Origin: JANXQG01 sp963719885
GTDB taxonomy: Bacteria > Planctomycetota > Planctomycetia > Pirellulales > Thermoguttaceae
Assembly (NCBI GenBank): GCA_963719885.1
Contig: CAVRDP010000028.1
Coordinates: 1-64,000 of the forward strand
Length of the DNA stretch: 64,000 nucleotides
Direction: 5' to 3'
Shown here piece by piece: positions 26,244 through 36,894 of this stretch. The translations under genes were made by a program, and so were the position numbers. Within the stretch, counting starts at the first letter, position 1. Every line of letters starts with the position of its first letter. Under the pieces are notes generated by a model. That model did not search any database. It worked only from the letters and a program-made list of their open reading frames with translations, and was not told the DNA's origin.

Positions 26244-28431
26244 TTACTTTGCACTTCTCAACGGCAACAGGACGCGGCGCTGGCCTTCGCCGGAAATGAG
26301 ATAGACCGCCACGTCGTTCTCGCCGCGAGATACGCTCTCCGGCGGCAGAAGAGCGGTCCAAATGTTCGTGAAATCGGCGAACGCAAAGGTCCGCGTCACT
26401 GTGGCAATGCGACCGTTGATCGCTATCGCCACGTCGGCGGACTCGGGCGAAAGTCCCGCTCCGACCAGTCGGCCGGCCAGGCAAGAAGTTTGCACGTCGC
26501 CGGCAAGCTCGACTTGTACTTCTGGCACCTCGCCCTGGGAGAACTCTTCGACCGCGCGGCCGACCATGTCGGCATTCGGGCCGATGGCATACAGATCATA
26601 GGCATCGGTGCGATGGCCAACTAGGTGATCGAGGTGCCGGCAGGTTTCCGACTTCTCGGGCAGTGCGGCGTCGAACCTCTGCCGCTGGGCCCAGCTTTCT
26701 TCCGGCGTCAGTCCTTTTTCGGCCGGAGGTGGTTTCGATTCATCGAGCGCGGAAATCCCGTCCAGCCGCCAGGGTACGTCGACTCCAAGCAGATCGGCGA
26801 TCGTGGCCACGATGTCGACCGATTGCACGTTGCGATCGCTAATCGCGCCTGCGACGCTGGTGCGGCGCCTTTACGAACAGCGGGATCGACAGGATGTCGG
26901 CATGATTGGTCTTCGTGACCTCCCGCCGCAGGTCGCCCGCGCGGAACGAAACGCCGTGGTCGGCCGTGATGACAATCAACGTGTCGTCGTACATGCCGAC
27001 CTGCCTGAGGTGTTTTACAAGGCGGCCGATCAGGAGATCGAGGAACTCCACCTGCAAGAGATAACGCTGGGCAGCTTGGGCAACCGCCGTGTCATCATCG
27101 ACCCATTGCTCGCGGTGACGCTGGAGGCCGATGACTCCATGCGTCATGTTCGGGCTTTGCTGCTGGGAAACGGCGAGCGGAAATTCGTAGGTTCGTCCTG
27201 ACGGAAGATACTGATAGGGCACGTGCGGCAGCATCACGTGAGCAACGTAGAGGCCGGGTTTGCTCTCCGTGTCTCCGTGTCCCCCCATCTCCGCGTCTCC
27301 CTCTCCGGCAGAGGGCTGCATCCGCGCGATGAACTCGTCGAATTGCTCCGCGCAATGAAAGAACCCGGAGTGGCCCGTGCCAACGTCCGCATCCTGATCG
27401 AGAAAATTGCTCCAGCGGCCGTCCAACGACGGCAGGCGCAGCGGCCGCTCGGGCGGCAGCAGCAAGTGCAACTCCACGACGGCCAGGTCGATACATGTAC
27501 CGCGGAGTTGTCCCAGAAAGCTGCGCTCGACCACCGGCCAGTTGCGCAGATGCGGCGGGCAGAGCCGCGTTTCCGTTTCGAAGACCACCGGCGAGTGACT
27601 GCGACCGAGCAGGCGGAAGAGGTTCTCGGGATACTCGTAAACTTCCGGCGGGTGCGAAGGCTCTTTGGGGAACCGGCCGGTCAAGATACACGGCACCGCT
27701 TCGTGCGTGCTGGGCGACATCGTCGTGGCGTTGCGGAACCAGGTGGCATCGGCGGCCAAGGCGGCAAAGTTGGGGAACCGCCGGGCGTCTATCCGGCCGT
27801 CGGCCGTGGCCAGCGACATGCCGCAGAACTCGTCGCAGACGATGAGCACCACCGGCGCCGGACGGGCGACGCGGACCTCGACGGCCGGCGGGTCGAAGCC
27901 GCCGGAAAACGCCATCCGCGCCGGCGAAGCCAGGAGCATCCACGCGGGAAAGATCAACAGTGCCGGCCAGAGCACGGTGACCGCACTGCGGGCCAAGGCA
28001 AACCGCGCGTAGAGGAGAGCAGCAAGCCCTCCGCACGCCGCAGCCGCAGTCAGCAAGAGCGGCCAGGGCAGCGCATCGAGCGCGCGGAACGTACCCAGAG
28101 CGACGAACGCCATAAGCAGCCCGACGATGATCGTGTGAACGAGTTGCCATCGCTTTGGGCTGATAGCGCGGGCGACGACTTCCACAAGCAAAAAAACACC
28201 GGGCAGCAGCAGGCTGAGGACGGCAATCAGGGCCACGATGTCCAGCGGTCCGGCCCGGCGGACGGTGAAGAAGGTCGGCTCGCGGCGCAAGAGGTCGTAC
28301 AAGCGGGCCGTGAAGGCGAAGTTCACCAGCACGGCCGTGTGCAGCAAGCTGAGGTAGGAAGGGAGAGGGGGAGACGAGGATATCTCCGCGTCTCCCCCTC
28401 TCCCTTTCTCCCCTTCTCCCTTTCTCCCCAT
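26244..28431 (-). CDS. Membrane sulfatase / phosphoethanolamine-transferase-like protein (one frame break)
   Basis: About 728 residues are inferred. Four to five membrane helices come first (PLDIVALIAVLSLLLPGVFL, LVHTIIVGLLMAFVALG, LLTAAAACGGLAALLYA). An alkaline-phosphatase-type domain follows: APVVLIVCDEFCGMSL, ATTMSPSTHEAVPCILTGRF and VITADHGVSFRAGD. The threonine or serine in TMSPSTHEAVP is the likely nucleophile, and DHGVSF supplies metal ligands. Such proteins transfer or cleave head groups at the outer face of the membrane. A break near 26862 separates VKAPHQR from AISDRNVQSVDIVATIADLL. Two low-complexity inserts are present: one at the very N terminus (RKGEGEKGRGGDAEI) and one inside (GEGDAEMGGHGDTES). 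The ATG at 28431 is the first after the neighbour's stop. Confidence 0.7.
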
Positions 28432-28438
28432 CTCTCCC

Positions 28439-29014
28439 CTACCCCGGTCCCATCTCCCGCGGCAGGATGCGGGGATAAGGCGGCACCTCGCGCTCAGGCA
28501 ACGGCTGACCGTAGCAATCGGACCATTCCTCGCGTTCCTCCTCACTGGCGTAAAATCTCAGCCAAACGTCCGGATCGCCGCTGGGCCCCGTGCAATCCCA
28601 ATGCAGATAATGCTCAATATGGTCGAGCTTTTTCTCCCGTGCGGGCAGAATGTCGCGATAGATCAGGCAATAAAGTTCACGATCGCTCAAGTGATCGGTA
28701 AAGTCCAGCACGATCCGCTTCTGATGCAGCTTGCGAATAACGTCCCAGAGGATCGATTCCAGGCTGGCGTCGTTGAGCATCTCCGGCCGGGGCACCCGCA
28801 GTTCGGGGTCGAACCAGCGGTAGACTGGCAGGATCGGGGCCTGCTCCCAGTCGAGCATGCTGGCCAGGAAGTCGTTCTCGGCGGCGAGGGTCAGTTGCTC
28901 GACGTTCACCCGGGTGATCGATTCGTCGACGTAGCGCTCCAATTCGTCGCGAAGTTCGGCGTTGCGCATCAATTGGTCGACTTCATCGGACTGGGATGGT
29001 TGAGGGTTGTGCAT
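28439..29014 (-). CDS. Conserved hypothetical protein
   Basis: I do not recognise a family. The 191-residue protein is acidic and soluble, without a signal peptide. Features are VDESITRVNVEQLTLAAEND, FLASMLDWEQAPILPVYRWF, LESILWDVIRKLHQKRIVLD, YCLIYRDILPAREKKLDHIE and FYASEEEREEWSDCYGQPLP. The pattern of long helices rich in E, D and W looks like a real, folded protein. It ends eight bases before the sulfatase start and is probably co-transcribed with it. Nothing in it points to a reaction. Confidence 0.75.
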   Translation of the reverse strand: MHNPQPSQSDEVDQLMRNAELRDELERYVDESITRVNVEQLTLAAENDFLASMLDWEQAPILPVYRWFDPELRVPRPEMLNDASLESILWDVIRKLHQKRIVLDFTDHLSDRELYCLIYRDILPAREKKLDHIEHYLHWDCTGPSGDPDVWLRFYASEEEREEWSDCYGQPLPEREVPPYPRILPREMGPG

Positions 29015-29213
29015 GGTGCCAGGATCTTAAACTGCTTGCAGAGTAGGCATCGATTCGCGGCGGGCGGCGGATGCAGTCCACATAAACGATAATTTAACAA
29101 AGCAGCCGGGAAACTCCAAGAATTATCCGCGGCAAAATGACAAGAATCGCCATTTTTCCTGGGAAGCCGTCGATACAGTCCGCACGGTTGATCCAGTTTG
29201 AAGGCGTAGAGAC
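29015..29213. other. Intergenic region
   Basis: About 200 bases between two minus-strand genes. CGATAATTTAACAAAGCAGC and nearby A/T-rich stretches may hold a promoter for the hypothetical gene, but no clear box pair stands out. Confidence 0.4.
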
Positions 29214-30815
29214 CTACTTGGGCAGTTCCTCCGCGTGAATCTCGGCTTCGAGATGGCAAATTTTGGCGAGTCGCCGGGCGTGGCGGCCGCCTTCGAAGTC
29301 GGTCTTCAACCAGATTTCGACCATGCGGTCGACCAACCCTTCGCCCAACAGGTCGGCGGAGAGGCAAAGGATGTTGGCGTCGTTGTGGCGGCGGCTCATT
29401 TCGGCCGTAAGATCGTCATGGCAGGGGGCCGCGCGGACGCCGGGAAACTTGTTCGCCGTGATGCACATCCCCAGGCCGGTGCCACAAACCAGAATGCCGC
29501 GATCGACCTCGCCATGGCTGACCTTGCGGGCGACCAGGGCGGCGATGTCGGGATAATCGACGGCCTCGCCGCTGTAGGCACCCACGTCTTCCACGTCGTG
29601 GCCCAGTCGCCGCAACAGATCGATGATCCGCGTCCGCAGCCAATATCCGCGGTGGTCGGTGCCGACAACAATACGCATTAGGCCGAGCAACTCTTCGATT
29701 TGTTCGAGTCGCAATTCCAGTTCCGCGCGGATCTGCACGGCACAACGCTGGTAGCGCTCCGCCGGTCCGCCGATCGGATCACAGATATCCGACTCATCGG
29801 TGCAGAGGAGGAAAGTCCGCTCGGCGGCCGAAGGCCATTGGGCCACGATCGCCTCGCGATGCGTACGGGTCATCGTGTAAATCAAGTCGGCATGCCGCAC
29901 CAGCGGCTCGGTCAGCGGTTGGGTCTCATGGTCCGACAGGTCCAGGTGCATCTTCGCCAGCACCTCGACCGCCTCGCGGGCCGCGCGGCCGCCAAGCATG
30001 GCCGCCACTCCGGCCGACATGACCAGCACGCCGTGGTCTTCCAGTTGGCCGATCTCGCAGCCCAGCCGCTTGGCCAGCATCTGCCGGCAGATCAATTCCG
30101 CCATGGGACTGCGGCAGGTGTTGCCCGTGCAGACGAAGAGGATCAACATGCTGGAAAGCCGCTGCAAGGTTTTTTCGGGAACCACGCCCGCGCGGAGGAC
30201 CTCGTAGCGGTTGCCATGGATGCGGACCACCGACGATGGCTCGCCGAAACGGCAAGGACCGTCGTCGATCACCAGGTCGAGATCGTTGCCCAGCACGTCG
30301 AGGACCTCGCGGGCGTTGACCGCTTCGGCCCCGCCCGTGCGATTGGCGCTGGTCAGGGCCAAAGGACCGACGAGCATCCGCAGCACGTCCAGCAGGACTT
30401 GGTGGCCGGGCACGCGGAGGCCGAGGGTCTTGGTCGGCGCCACGTAGTCGCGGACCTTGCCCGGCAGGTGCCAGGCGAGGCCATCGGCGTGGGAGTCGTC
30501 GACGACCAACGTCACCGGCCCCGGCCAGCAGCGGCGGGCCAGACGTTGGGCCAGCGGGGTCATGTCGGGCACGTAATCGCGGGCCTCGTCGGCGCTCTTG
30601 ATTGCCAGCGTCAGGGGATGGCCCTGTTTGCGTCCCTTGATCGTGGCCAAACGCTCGACTGCCCGTTCGTCCAAGGCGCTGGCCGCCAGGCCATAAACCG
30701 TCTCCGTGGGAAAGGCGACGATCTTGCCTTCGACCAAGGCCTGAACCGCTTCGCAAACCACGTCGCGCAACTCTGCCGCCTCTGCATGCCGGAGATTGAT
30801 TACGTCGGCTGGCAT
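29214..30815 (-). CDS. Fusion: threonylcarbamoyl-AMP synthase, low-MW protein phosphatase, ribose-5-phosphate isomerase B
   Basis: One intact 533-residue frame joins three enzymes. Residues 1-220 are a Sua5/YrdC domain for tRNA t6A synthesis (KIVAFPTETVYGLAASALDE, PLALTSANRTGGAEAV, and GEPSSVVRI). Residues 223-378 are a low-molecular-weight phosphatase with the CX5R loop FVCTGNTCRSPMAEL and the acid in CDPIGG. Residues 380-533 are RpiB (RIVVGTDHRGYWLRTRIIDL, CGTGLGMCITANKFPGVRAA). In Bacillus subtilis ywlC, ywlE and ywlF (rpiB) lie close together in this order, so the fusion mirrors a known gene neighbourhood. The ATG at 30815 is chosen because the Sua5 domain begins there. All three active-site motifs look complete. 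Confidence 0.9.
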   Translation of the reverse strand: MPADVINLRHAEAAELRDVVCEAVQALVEGKIVAFPTETVYGLAASALDERAVERLATIKGRKQGHPLTLAIKSADEARDYVPDMTPLAQRLARRCWPGPVTLVVDDSHADGLAWHLPGKVRDYVAPTKTLGLRVPGHQVLLDVLRMLVGPLALTSANRTGGAEAVNAREVLDVLGNDLDLVIDDGPCRFGEPSSVVRIHGNRYEVLRAGVVPEKTLQRLSSMLILFVCTGNTCRSPMAELICRQMLAKRLGCEIGQLEDHGVLVMSAGVAAMLGGRAAREAVEVLAKMHLDLSDHETQPLTEPLVRHADLIYTMTRTHREAIVAQWPSAAERTFLLCTDESDICDPIGGPAERYQRCAVQIRAELELRLEQIEELLGLMRIVVGTDHRGYWLRTRIIDLLRRLGHDVEDVGAYSGEAVDYPDIAALVARKVSHGEVDRGILVCGTGLGMCITANKFPGVRAAPCHDDLTAEMSRRHNDANILCLSADLLGEGLVDRMVEIWLKTDFEGGRHARRLAKICHLEAEIHAEELPK

Positions 30816-30961
30816 TGTCCACTGCGCAAAAAAGCAGTTATCCGAGTTTCCTGCCGGAGGGGTACCATACCCCCAGAAATGGGCTAATAGCCCGCACATG
30901 GGCAGAAATAAGTATACGGGTAATTATATCCGGCGGTCAACCCGGGGGAGAGCGTCTGCCG

Positions 30962-32760
30962 TCACATCCTTCCTCTCAACCGCTCCACGTCGCCTTGGAG
31001 CAACTCCAGATCCCGCCGGAACTCGACGGCCCGACGGCAATCGTCGTCCAATTGCGCAGACGCCGGCGGCAGCCGCGGCCCCGGTCCAGTTCTCAGCCAA
31101 GCGGTCGACGGCCTCCTTGAGCCCGCCCCGCAAGCGCCGCGTGAACATCCAGAGCAAGAGGAAACACCAGAGCACGAACCAGAAGGCCGAGGCGATATAC
31201 GATTCCACGCCCCACATCGGCGCGGGCGGCGAAAGCCACCAGGAATCGTAGAAGAAATTCTTCCCCAGCCGGAACAACAGGAAGCCCAGCATGGCCAGAA
31301 GCAAAATCTCGTAGCGCCAGCGTGTGAACCAGCCGGTGTGCCGCTCGGCCTGCCGGGCGATCAGGGCGTCGAGGTCCTGTGACAAGCGGGCGGCGAAATT
31401 CAAGCTAGCCGCGCCCGCCTCGGCTTCGAGCGTCGCGACGGAGGCTGAGGCCTTGGGCAATCCGGCCTCGGCCGCGTAGCCTTCCAGCACGACGGCCGCG
31501 CGGCGAAGTTGCGTTGCGTCGAAACCACAGGCCGCCGTCTGCCCGGGCCGCTGCTGCAATTGGCGGTTGCGGCAATGCCTCTGCCACGTCCGCGCACCTT
31601 CGACAACGCCCCACAGGGCAAGTTGGGCCGGCGTCCGCGCGATAGAGCAGCGCTCCGGAGGCCAGCCCGCCAATGCCCTGGTAAAGCCGCAGCACGAGCG
31701 AAAAGGGACTGAATCCCCACCGCGACGCGACTTGGCCCAGCAGGCGATTCTCCCATGGTCGCCGTGCGGAAAGCAGTTCGCCGCGGATCTCTCCCGCCAG
31801 CGCCGACGACAGTTCGCCGCGCTGCTGGTCGATGGCCACGCGCAGGTTCTCGACAGCGCCCATGGCTTCGTCCAAACGGCGGCGGCAGCTTTCCAAGGCC
31901 TGGGCGGCCAGGTCGAGAAAGTTGGCGCGGCGAATCCTGGTTGCCGCGGCCCCGGCAAACTGCCGCGTGAGCAGATCGACCAGGGCGGCAAACTCCCCCT
32001 GCGGCGCACGGCTCTGCTGGGCATCGGCCAATGCGGCAACCGAATCGACGAAAAAGACGTGACCGGCCTCATATCGCGGTTCCAAGGCGTGACGCCAGTC
32101 ATCGCGAACATCGGCGTCCTGATCGGCGTGGGTCTGCACGAAGACCAACCGTGCCCCTGGCGCGGCGGCGGCAAGCTCCTCGGCCACCCGGGCACTGCGG
32201 TACTTCTGCTGCGTGGTCGTCACGATCAAGACATCGCACAGCGGCAGGATCCGCCGCAATCGGGCCAGCGTCGTATCAGACGGGGCACCCGGTGGGGCAC
32301 CCAGTACTCTGGGTCCGGGTCGCGGCCCGGGGACGTCGGTCGTATCGGGGTCGGGGCAATCGACGAGAACCAGGTTCGCCAGTGACGGAAGGTCCTGCTG
32401 AACCAGATCGATCTCTTGGGCATTCATGCCCAAGATTTCGGGCGTTAGCCCTGGACGGCAGAGCAGGGCCGGGCGGGTCGTCGTCGGCCGGCCGCGACCC
32501 GTGCGGACCAGTTCGGCCCCCGCCAGGGCGTTGATCAGCGAGCTCTTGCCGGTCCCTGTCCCCCCTAAGGTTGCAACGATGAGCGGTGATTCCAGGCGGA
32601 CACGGAGCGAGTTCAGCCGGTCCGTAAGCCGGCCGATAACCGCTCGGCACGTCTCGGCTGGCCGCCATGGGGGGGCCAAGCGTGACCAGTCCTCCAAACG
32701 CCTTGCCAGGGCGTCGATTTCCGCCAAGAGCTCAAGATGGGCCAGATCGCTAGTAGACAT
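30962..32760 (-). CDS. Membrane-anchored dynamin-like GTPase (two frame breaks)
   Basis: About 600 residues are inferred. The G domain has the P-loop GGTGTGKSSLINALAGAEL near residue 66, RPTTTRPALL as switch I, VLVDCPDPDTTDV as the G3 region and FVQTHADQDADVRDDW as the likely G4 (THAD in place of NKxD). After a long helical stalk come two membrane helices (YEILLLAMLGFLLFRLG and IASAFWFVLWCFLLLWMF) and a short cytosolic coil. Frame breaks lie near 31648 and 31060; the corrected end reads QLDDDCRRAVEFRRDLELLQ, then VERLRGRM. A rep-B copy is inserted right after VDCPDPDTTD. The design suggests membrane remodelling, but that is inference. Confidence 0.7.
32283..32322 (+). repeat. rep-B copy inside the GTPase gene
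   Basis: GGGCACCCGGTGGGGCACCC, then AGTACTCTGGGTCCGGGTCG. On the minus-strand gene it encodes GPRPGPRVLGAPPGAP just after the G3 motif. Confidence 0.8.
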
Positions 32761-32962
32761 TCCTATAGCATAGGAGCCAAAGAGAGCGAGGGGAAGGAGG
32801 AAGGGCGGAGGTGCAACCTTGGCCTGTTGCTTTCCACGCGGGCCCGAATTATGTTATGCGGGTATCTGCCCAACGGTTGCCCACCTTCATTTCGCAATCT
32901 GAAATCCGGAATTTGAAATCTGAAATCGTCGATTTGCTGTCTCCCACTTGAAAGGCATAGCC

Positions 32963-34458
32963 ATGAAACCCTGGATCCCGCTCGCCTGTCTCCTGATCCT
33001 CGCCACCGCCGCCGTGGCCGAGGAAGAAAAAGCCGTGTTGCTCACTCCACCGCCCGGCCCCGCGGCGAAGATCAACGGGCCGAAGGTCTATGCCTGCGGT
33101 CCAAAACATCCACTGCTCTATCGCATTCCGGCTACGGGTCAGCGGCCGATGCACTTCACGGCCGAAGGACTTCCCGCCGGTCTCGCGCTCGATGCGGATT
33201 CGGGAATCATCCGCGGGACAATTGCCGAGAAAGGCGAATATCCCGTGGTCCTCCGCGCAAAAATCCTCGGGGCCAAGCCGAACGGCCGCTACAGATCGTT
33301 TGCGGCGACACGTTGGCCTTGACGCCGCCGATGGGCTGGAACAGTTGGTACATCCACTATGACCGCGTGACCGAAGTACACTTGCGCGAGGCGGCCAAAC
33401 AAATGATCGCCTCGGGCATGGCCGACTATGGTTATCAATACGTCAACAGCGACGATTGCTGGATGAAGAAGCAGGGCGACAAGCCCTACCGCGACGCCGC
33501 CGGGGCCGTGCTGCCGAATGCCAAATTCCCCGATATCCAAGGCATGATTGACGGGATTCATGCTGCCGGACTGAAGGTCGGCATTTATACGTCGCCCGGT
33601 CCGTGGACCTGCGGCGGTTATGTCGGCGCTTACCAGCACGAGGCGGCCGACGCGAAAAAGTTCGCCCAGTGGGGTTTTGATTTCCTCAAGTACGACTGGT
33701 GCTCCTACGGGGGCGTGGCAGGCGGCAACGATCTGGCCCACATGAAGAAGCCTTACCAACTTATCGCGGCCGAATTGAAGAAGCAGGACCGCGACATCGT
33801 CTTGAACCTGTGCCAGTACGGCATGGGCGAGGTCTGGAAATGGGGAGGCGAGGTCGGCCAGTGCTGGCGGACCACCGGCGACCTGGGGTGCGAGCCCGGC
33901 AGCCGGCTGCCGGGCTTCTATAGCATCGGCTTCAGCAATGCCCAGCACTGGAAAAATGCCAAGCCCGGCTGCTGGAACGATCCCGATTATCTGCTCATCG
34001 GCTATGTGGGCGACGCGAATAAGATGGGCGTAGGCCGCAAGACGACGCTCACGCCCAACGAGCAGTATTCCTACATGTCGATGTGGTGCCTGATGGCCGC
34101 GCCGCTGATTTTCAGCGGCGACATGGCCCGGCTCGATCCCTTCACGCTCAACGTGCTGTGCAATGCGGAAGTGATCGACGTCGACCAGGACGCGCTAGGC
34201 CGGCAGGCACGAATCGTCCGTAAGACGCCGAACGAATTCGTTCTCGTGAAGGACCTGGAAGACGGCTCGAAGGCCCTGGGGCTTTTCAACCTGGGGGAAG
34301 CGGAAGTAACGATTTCCGCGGCCTGGAGCGATCTGGGCCTGCACGGCAGGCAACAAGTCCGCGATTTGTGGCGGCACAAAGATCTGCCCGCGGCCGACGG
34401 GAAGTTCCAGGTTGTGGTGCCCCGGCACGGCGTGTTGCTGGTGAAACTCAAACCGTAA
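32963..34458 (+). CDS. GH27 alpha-galactosidase, exported (one frame break)
   Basis: About 498 residues are inferred. A signal peptide (MKPWIPLACLLILATAAVA) and an Ig-like putative-binding segment (PLLYRIPATGQRPMHFTAEG) precede the catalytic barrel. Barrel hallmarks are LTPPMGWNSWYIHYD, YVNSDDCWM, the nucleophile aspartate in FDFLKYDWCSYGG near residue 253, and the acid/base region CWRTTGDLG. A beta domain ends HGVLLVKLKP. It would release terminal alpha-galactose outside the cytoplasm. A missing C near 33284 joins NGR to LQIVCGDTLALTPP. The next gene, RbsD/FucU-like, lies ten bases downstream, which suggests an operon for sugar use. Confidence 0.88.
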
Positions 34459-34467
34459 GGCCCCATC

Positions 34468-34857
34468 ATGCTCAAAACCGGCATCCTCAACCCGCAAATC
34501 AATTCGCTCTTGAGCCGCGTTCGCCACACGAATACGCTCGTGATCGCCGATCGCGGTTTCCCTTTCTGGCCGATGATCGAGACGGTTGACATTTCGTTGG
34601 TCGACGGCATCCCTGCGGTGCTTGACGTGCTGCGGGCGATCCGTGCGAACTTCGTCATCGGCAAGGCCTGGATGGCCGCGGAGTTCCTCAACAACAATTC
34701 GGAGGAAGTGCGGCAGGCGTTCGCGCAGGGCCTGTCGGGCATTCCGCTCGCGCACGAGCCGCACGTCGATTTCAAGAAGCGGGTGCCGCTGGCGATCGGT
34801 CTGATTCGCACCGGTGATACGGTACAGTATGCGAATATGGTGTTGGAATCGGCCTAA
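34468..34857 (+). CDS. RbsD/FucU-family sugar mutarotase
   Basis: The 129-residue protein fits the RbsD/FucU family, which interconverts sugar anomers such as ribose pyranose/furanose or fucose. It has MLKTGILNPQINSLLSRVRH, TNTLVIADRGFPFWP with the catalytic-region DRGFP, SLVDGIPAVLDVLRAI, and RTGDTVQYANMVLESA at the end. The final YANMVL segment matches FucU better than RbsD. It follows the alpha-galactosidase gene by ten bases, so it probably equilibrates a released sugar. The frame is intact. Confidence 0.85.
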   Translation: MLKTGILNPQINSLLSRVRHTNTLVIADRGFPFWPMIETVDISLVDGIPAVLDVLRAIRANFVIGKAWMAAEFLNNNSEEVRQAFAQGLSGIPLAHEPHVDFKKRVPLAIGLIRTGDTVQYANMVLESA

Positions 34858-35200
34858 TCCGGTTCTGCCGAGTGTTCCGGCTGGGCAAGATCGGACTGTT
34901 TGGGCGGCGCTAAATCTGGGTTAAGCCGTTGGCCTGTTATGATCCTCGCAACGCCGCTTTTCCGCGTTCCGGGCTTGTTCGTTGTCCTGCGCGCGAGGGT
35001 GCGGATGCGCCGCTTGGGACGGTTTTTCGATCGTGTTTTTCCAGTCGTTTTTTTGACGGCCGTGCAATCATGGGCTATACTCGAATGTAGCGCGAGCGCC
35101 TGCCGTCCTTGCGCGCTGGACGACTGGACGGATCAGTTTTTGGATCGCCTTGCCTTCGACCAGGCTTCAGCGGCGATCCAACTCCCACACGGACGACACC
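34858..35200. other. Intergenic region with the S41 promoter
   Basis: No gene is seen. The promoter at 35053-35081 lies in it, so the protease transcript would have a leader of about 110 bases. Confidence 0.55.
35053..35081 (+). promoter_or_regulatory. Sigma-70-type promoter of the S41 protease gene
   Basis: TTGACG (-35) and TATACT (-10) with a 17-base spacer, close to the consensus. Confidence 0.65.
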
Positions 35201-36886
35201 ATGCGACGAAGCCCTTTGGCGGCAGCCGTTCTCTGGTTTGCGATTTTGGCAGTGCCGGCCGTGCCGGGTACCGCACAGCGGTCGATGGCACAGCAGTCCG
35301 CCATTTCTCCTTCTAGCATTGCTTTTTCCCAGCGATCGGTGCAGGTCGACGGCTACCTGCAACACGGCCAGGAACTGGAAGCCCAACGGCGTTGGGGGGA
35401 GGCGCTGGCCCATTATGAAGAAGGCCTGCGGCAATTCCCCGAGGAGAACGTCCTGGAGAAGCGTTTTGAGCTGGCCCGCCTGCATTACGACCTGGGCCGC
35501 CGCTACGCCGACCGCAGCTTTGCCGAACACGTCGCACGGATGCCAGCCGAAAAGGCGTTGGAACTCTACGTGCAAGTCCTGCAGAAGATCGAGACCCATT
35601 ACGTGGAACAGCCGGCCTGGAAGGACCTCGTCGATCGGGGCACCTCGGACCTGGAGACGGCGTTGGGCGAGCCGATCTTCCTCCAACGGAATCTGCCCGG
35701 CGGCAATCCGGCCGCAGTGGAGGCGTTCCGCCGCGAGCTCCGTCAGACGCTTGCCCAGCGCAGTGCGGCCAGCCGGATGGAAGCCCGCGACAGCGCTGTC
35801 GTGGCGGCCAATCTGGCCCAGCAACGCCTGGGCCTGTCGTCCACGGTCGTGATCCTCGAATACCTCTGCGGCGCCACCAATTCGCTCGACCCCTATTCGG
35901 CCTATCTCACGCCCGACCAGCTCGGTGAAGTCTATTCCCAGATCGACGGCAGTTTCGTCGGACTGGGCATCGAATTGAAGGCCCAAGGCGGCGGCCTGGT
36001 GATCGTGCGCGTCATCAGCGGCAGTCCGGCCGAGCAGGCCGGCGTGCGGGCGGGCGATCGGATCATCGCCGTTGACGGCAATCAGACCAGCCGGTACACA
36101 ACCGATCAGGCCGCCAACTTCCTGCAAGGACCCGAAGGAAGCCTATGCAACCTGGTCCTCGGCGCCCCGGCGGGCACACTGTCGGGCACCATGTACTCAG
36201 GGTCGGGGTCGGCCGAGCGCCAAGTGGCCGTTCGCCGCCAACGGGTCGAAGTGCCGAGCGTCGACAAGGTCGGCATCATCGACGACAAGCTGGGAGTTGG
36301 CTACTTGCGGTTGACCTGCTTCCAGAAGACGACCCGCCGCGACCTGGAAGCCGCCCTGTGGCGCTTGTACCGCGACGGCATGCGGAGCCTGATCATGGAT
36401 CTCCGCGGCAATCCGGGCGGGCTGCTGATTTCGTCGGTGGACATCGCCGACCTGTTCCTCGATCAGGGCGTGATCGTCTCCACGCACGGCCGCATCGCTC
36501 AGGAAGACGGCACCTACACGGCCCACCAGGAAGGCACGTGGCACGTGCCGCTGACGGTCATCATCGATCAGGATAGCGCCAGCGCCGCCGAGATCTTTTC
36601 GGGCGCGATCCGCGATCACCACCGCGGCACGATTGTCGGCGTGCGAAGCTTTGGCAAGGGATCCGTGCAGGGGATCTTCCAGCTCGACGGTTCAGACTCC
36701 GGCCTGCGGCTGACGACGGCGAAGTTCTATTCGCCCACGGGCAAGCCCTACAGCCGCGTGGGCGTCGAACCGGACGTTGTGGTTCGCCAGGCGGCCAAGC
36801 CGATCAACGGCGCGGTCGCCGGCAAGGACGACGCCATGCTGGACGCCGCCCTGCAGATCGCGCGGAACGCGGCGCTGCCGCGGTAA
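35201..36886 (+). CDS. S41-family C-terminal processing protease with PDZ domain, exported
   Basis: The 561-residue protein begins with a signal peptide (SPLAAAVLWFAILAVPAVPG). A helical segment with TPR-like features follows (RRWGEALAHYEEGLRQFPEE). The PDZ domain lies near 245-330 (SFVGLGIELKAQGGGLVIVR, GDRIIAVDGNQTS), and the catalytic domain has LIMDLRGNPGGLL, the serine in DQDSASAAEIFSGAI and the lysine in GKGSVQGIFQL. Such proteases trim periplasmic or membrane proteins. A rep-B copy sits in the PDZ domain (near residues 325-338) and encodes AGTLSGTMYSGSGS. The frame is intact. Confidence 0.9.
   Translation: MRRSPLAAAVLWFAILAVPAVPGTAQRSMAQQSAISPSSIAFSQRSVQVDGYLQHGQELEAQRRWGEALAHYEEGLRQFPEENVLEKRFELARLHYDLGRRYADRSFAEHVARMPAEKALELYVQVLQKIETHYVEQPAWKDLVDRGTSDLETALGEPIFLQRNLPGGNPAAVEAFRRELRQTLAQRSAASRMEARDSAVVAANLAQQRLGLSSTVVILEYLCGATNSLDPYSAYLTPDQLGEVYSQIDGSFVGLGIELKAQGGGLVIVRVISGSPAEQAGVRAGDRIIAVDGNQTSRYTTDQAANFLQGPEGSLCNLVLGAPAGTLSGTMYSGSGSAERQVAVRRQRVEVPSVDKVGIIDDKLGVGYLRLTCFQKTTRRDLEAALWRLYRDGMRSLIMDLRGNPGGLLISSVDIADLFLDQGVIVSTHGRIAQEDGTYTAHQEGTWHVPLTVIIDQDSASAAEIFSGAIRDHHRGTIVGVRSFGKGSVQGIFQLDGSDSGLRLTTAKFYSPTGKPYSRVGVEPDVVVRQAAKPINGAVAGKDDAMLDAALQIARNAALPR
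36171..36213 (+). repeat. rep-B copy inside the S41 protease gene
   Basis: GGGCACACTGTCGGGCACCA, then TGTACTCAGGGTCGGGGTCG. The first half is doubled. Confidence 0.8.
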
Positions 36887-36894
36887 TTGCGCAG

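Noticed and set aside
29700..30887. Long plus-strand frame (395 codons) over the fusion gene.
   Set aside because: Antisense shadow of the Sua5/phosphatase/RpiB gene, which has intact motifs on the other strand.
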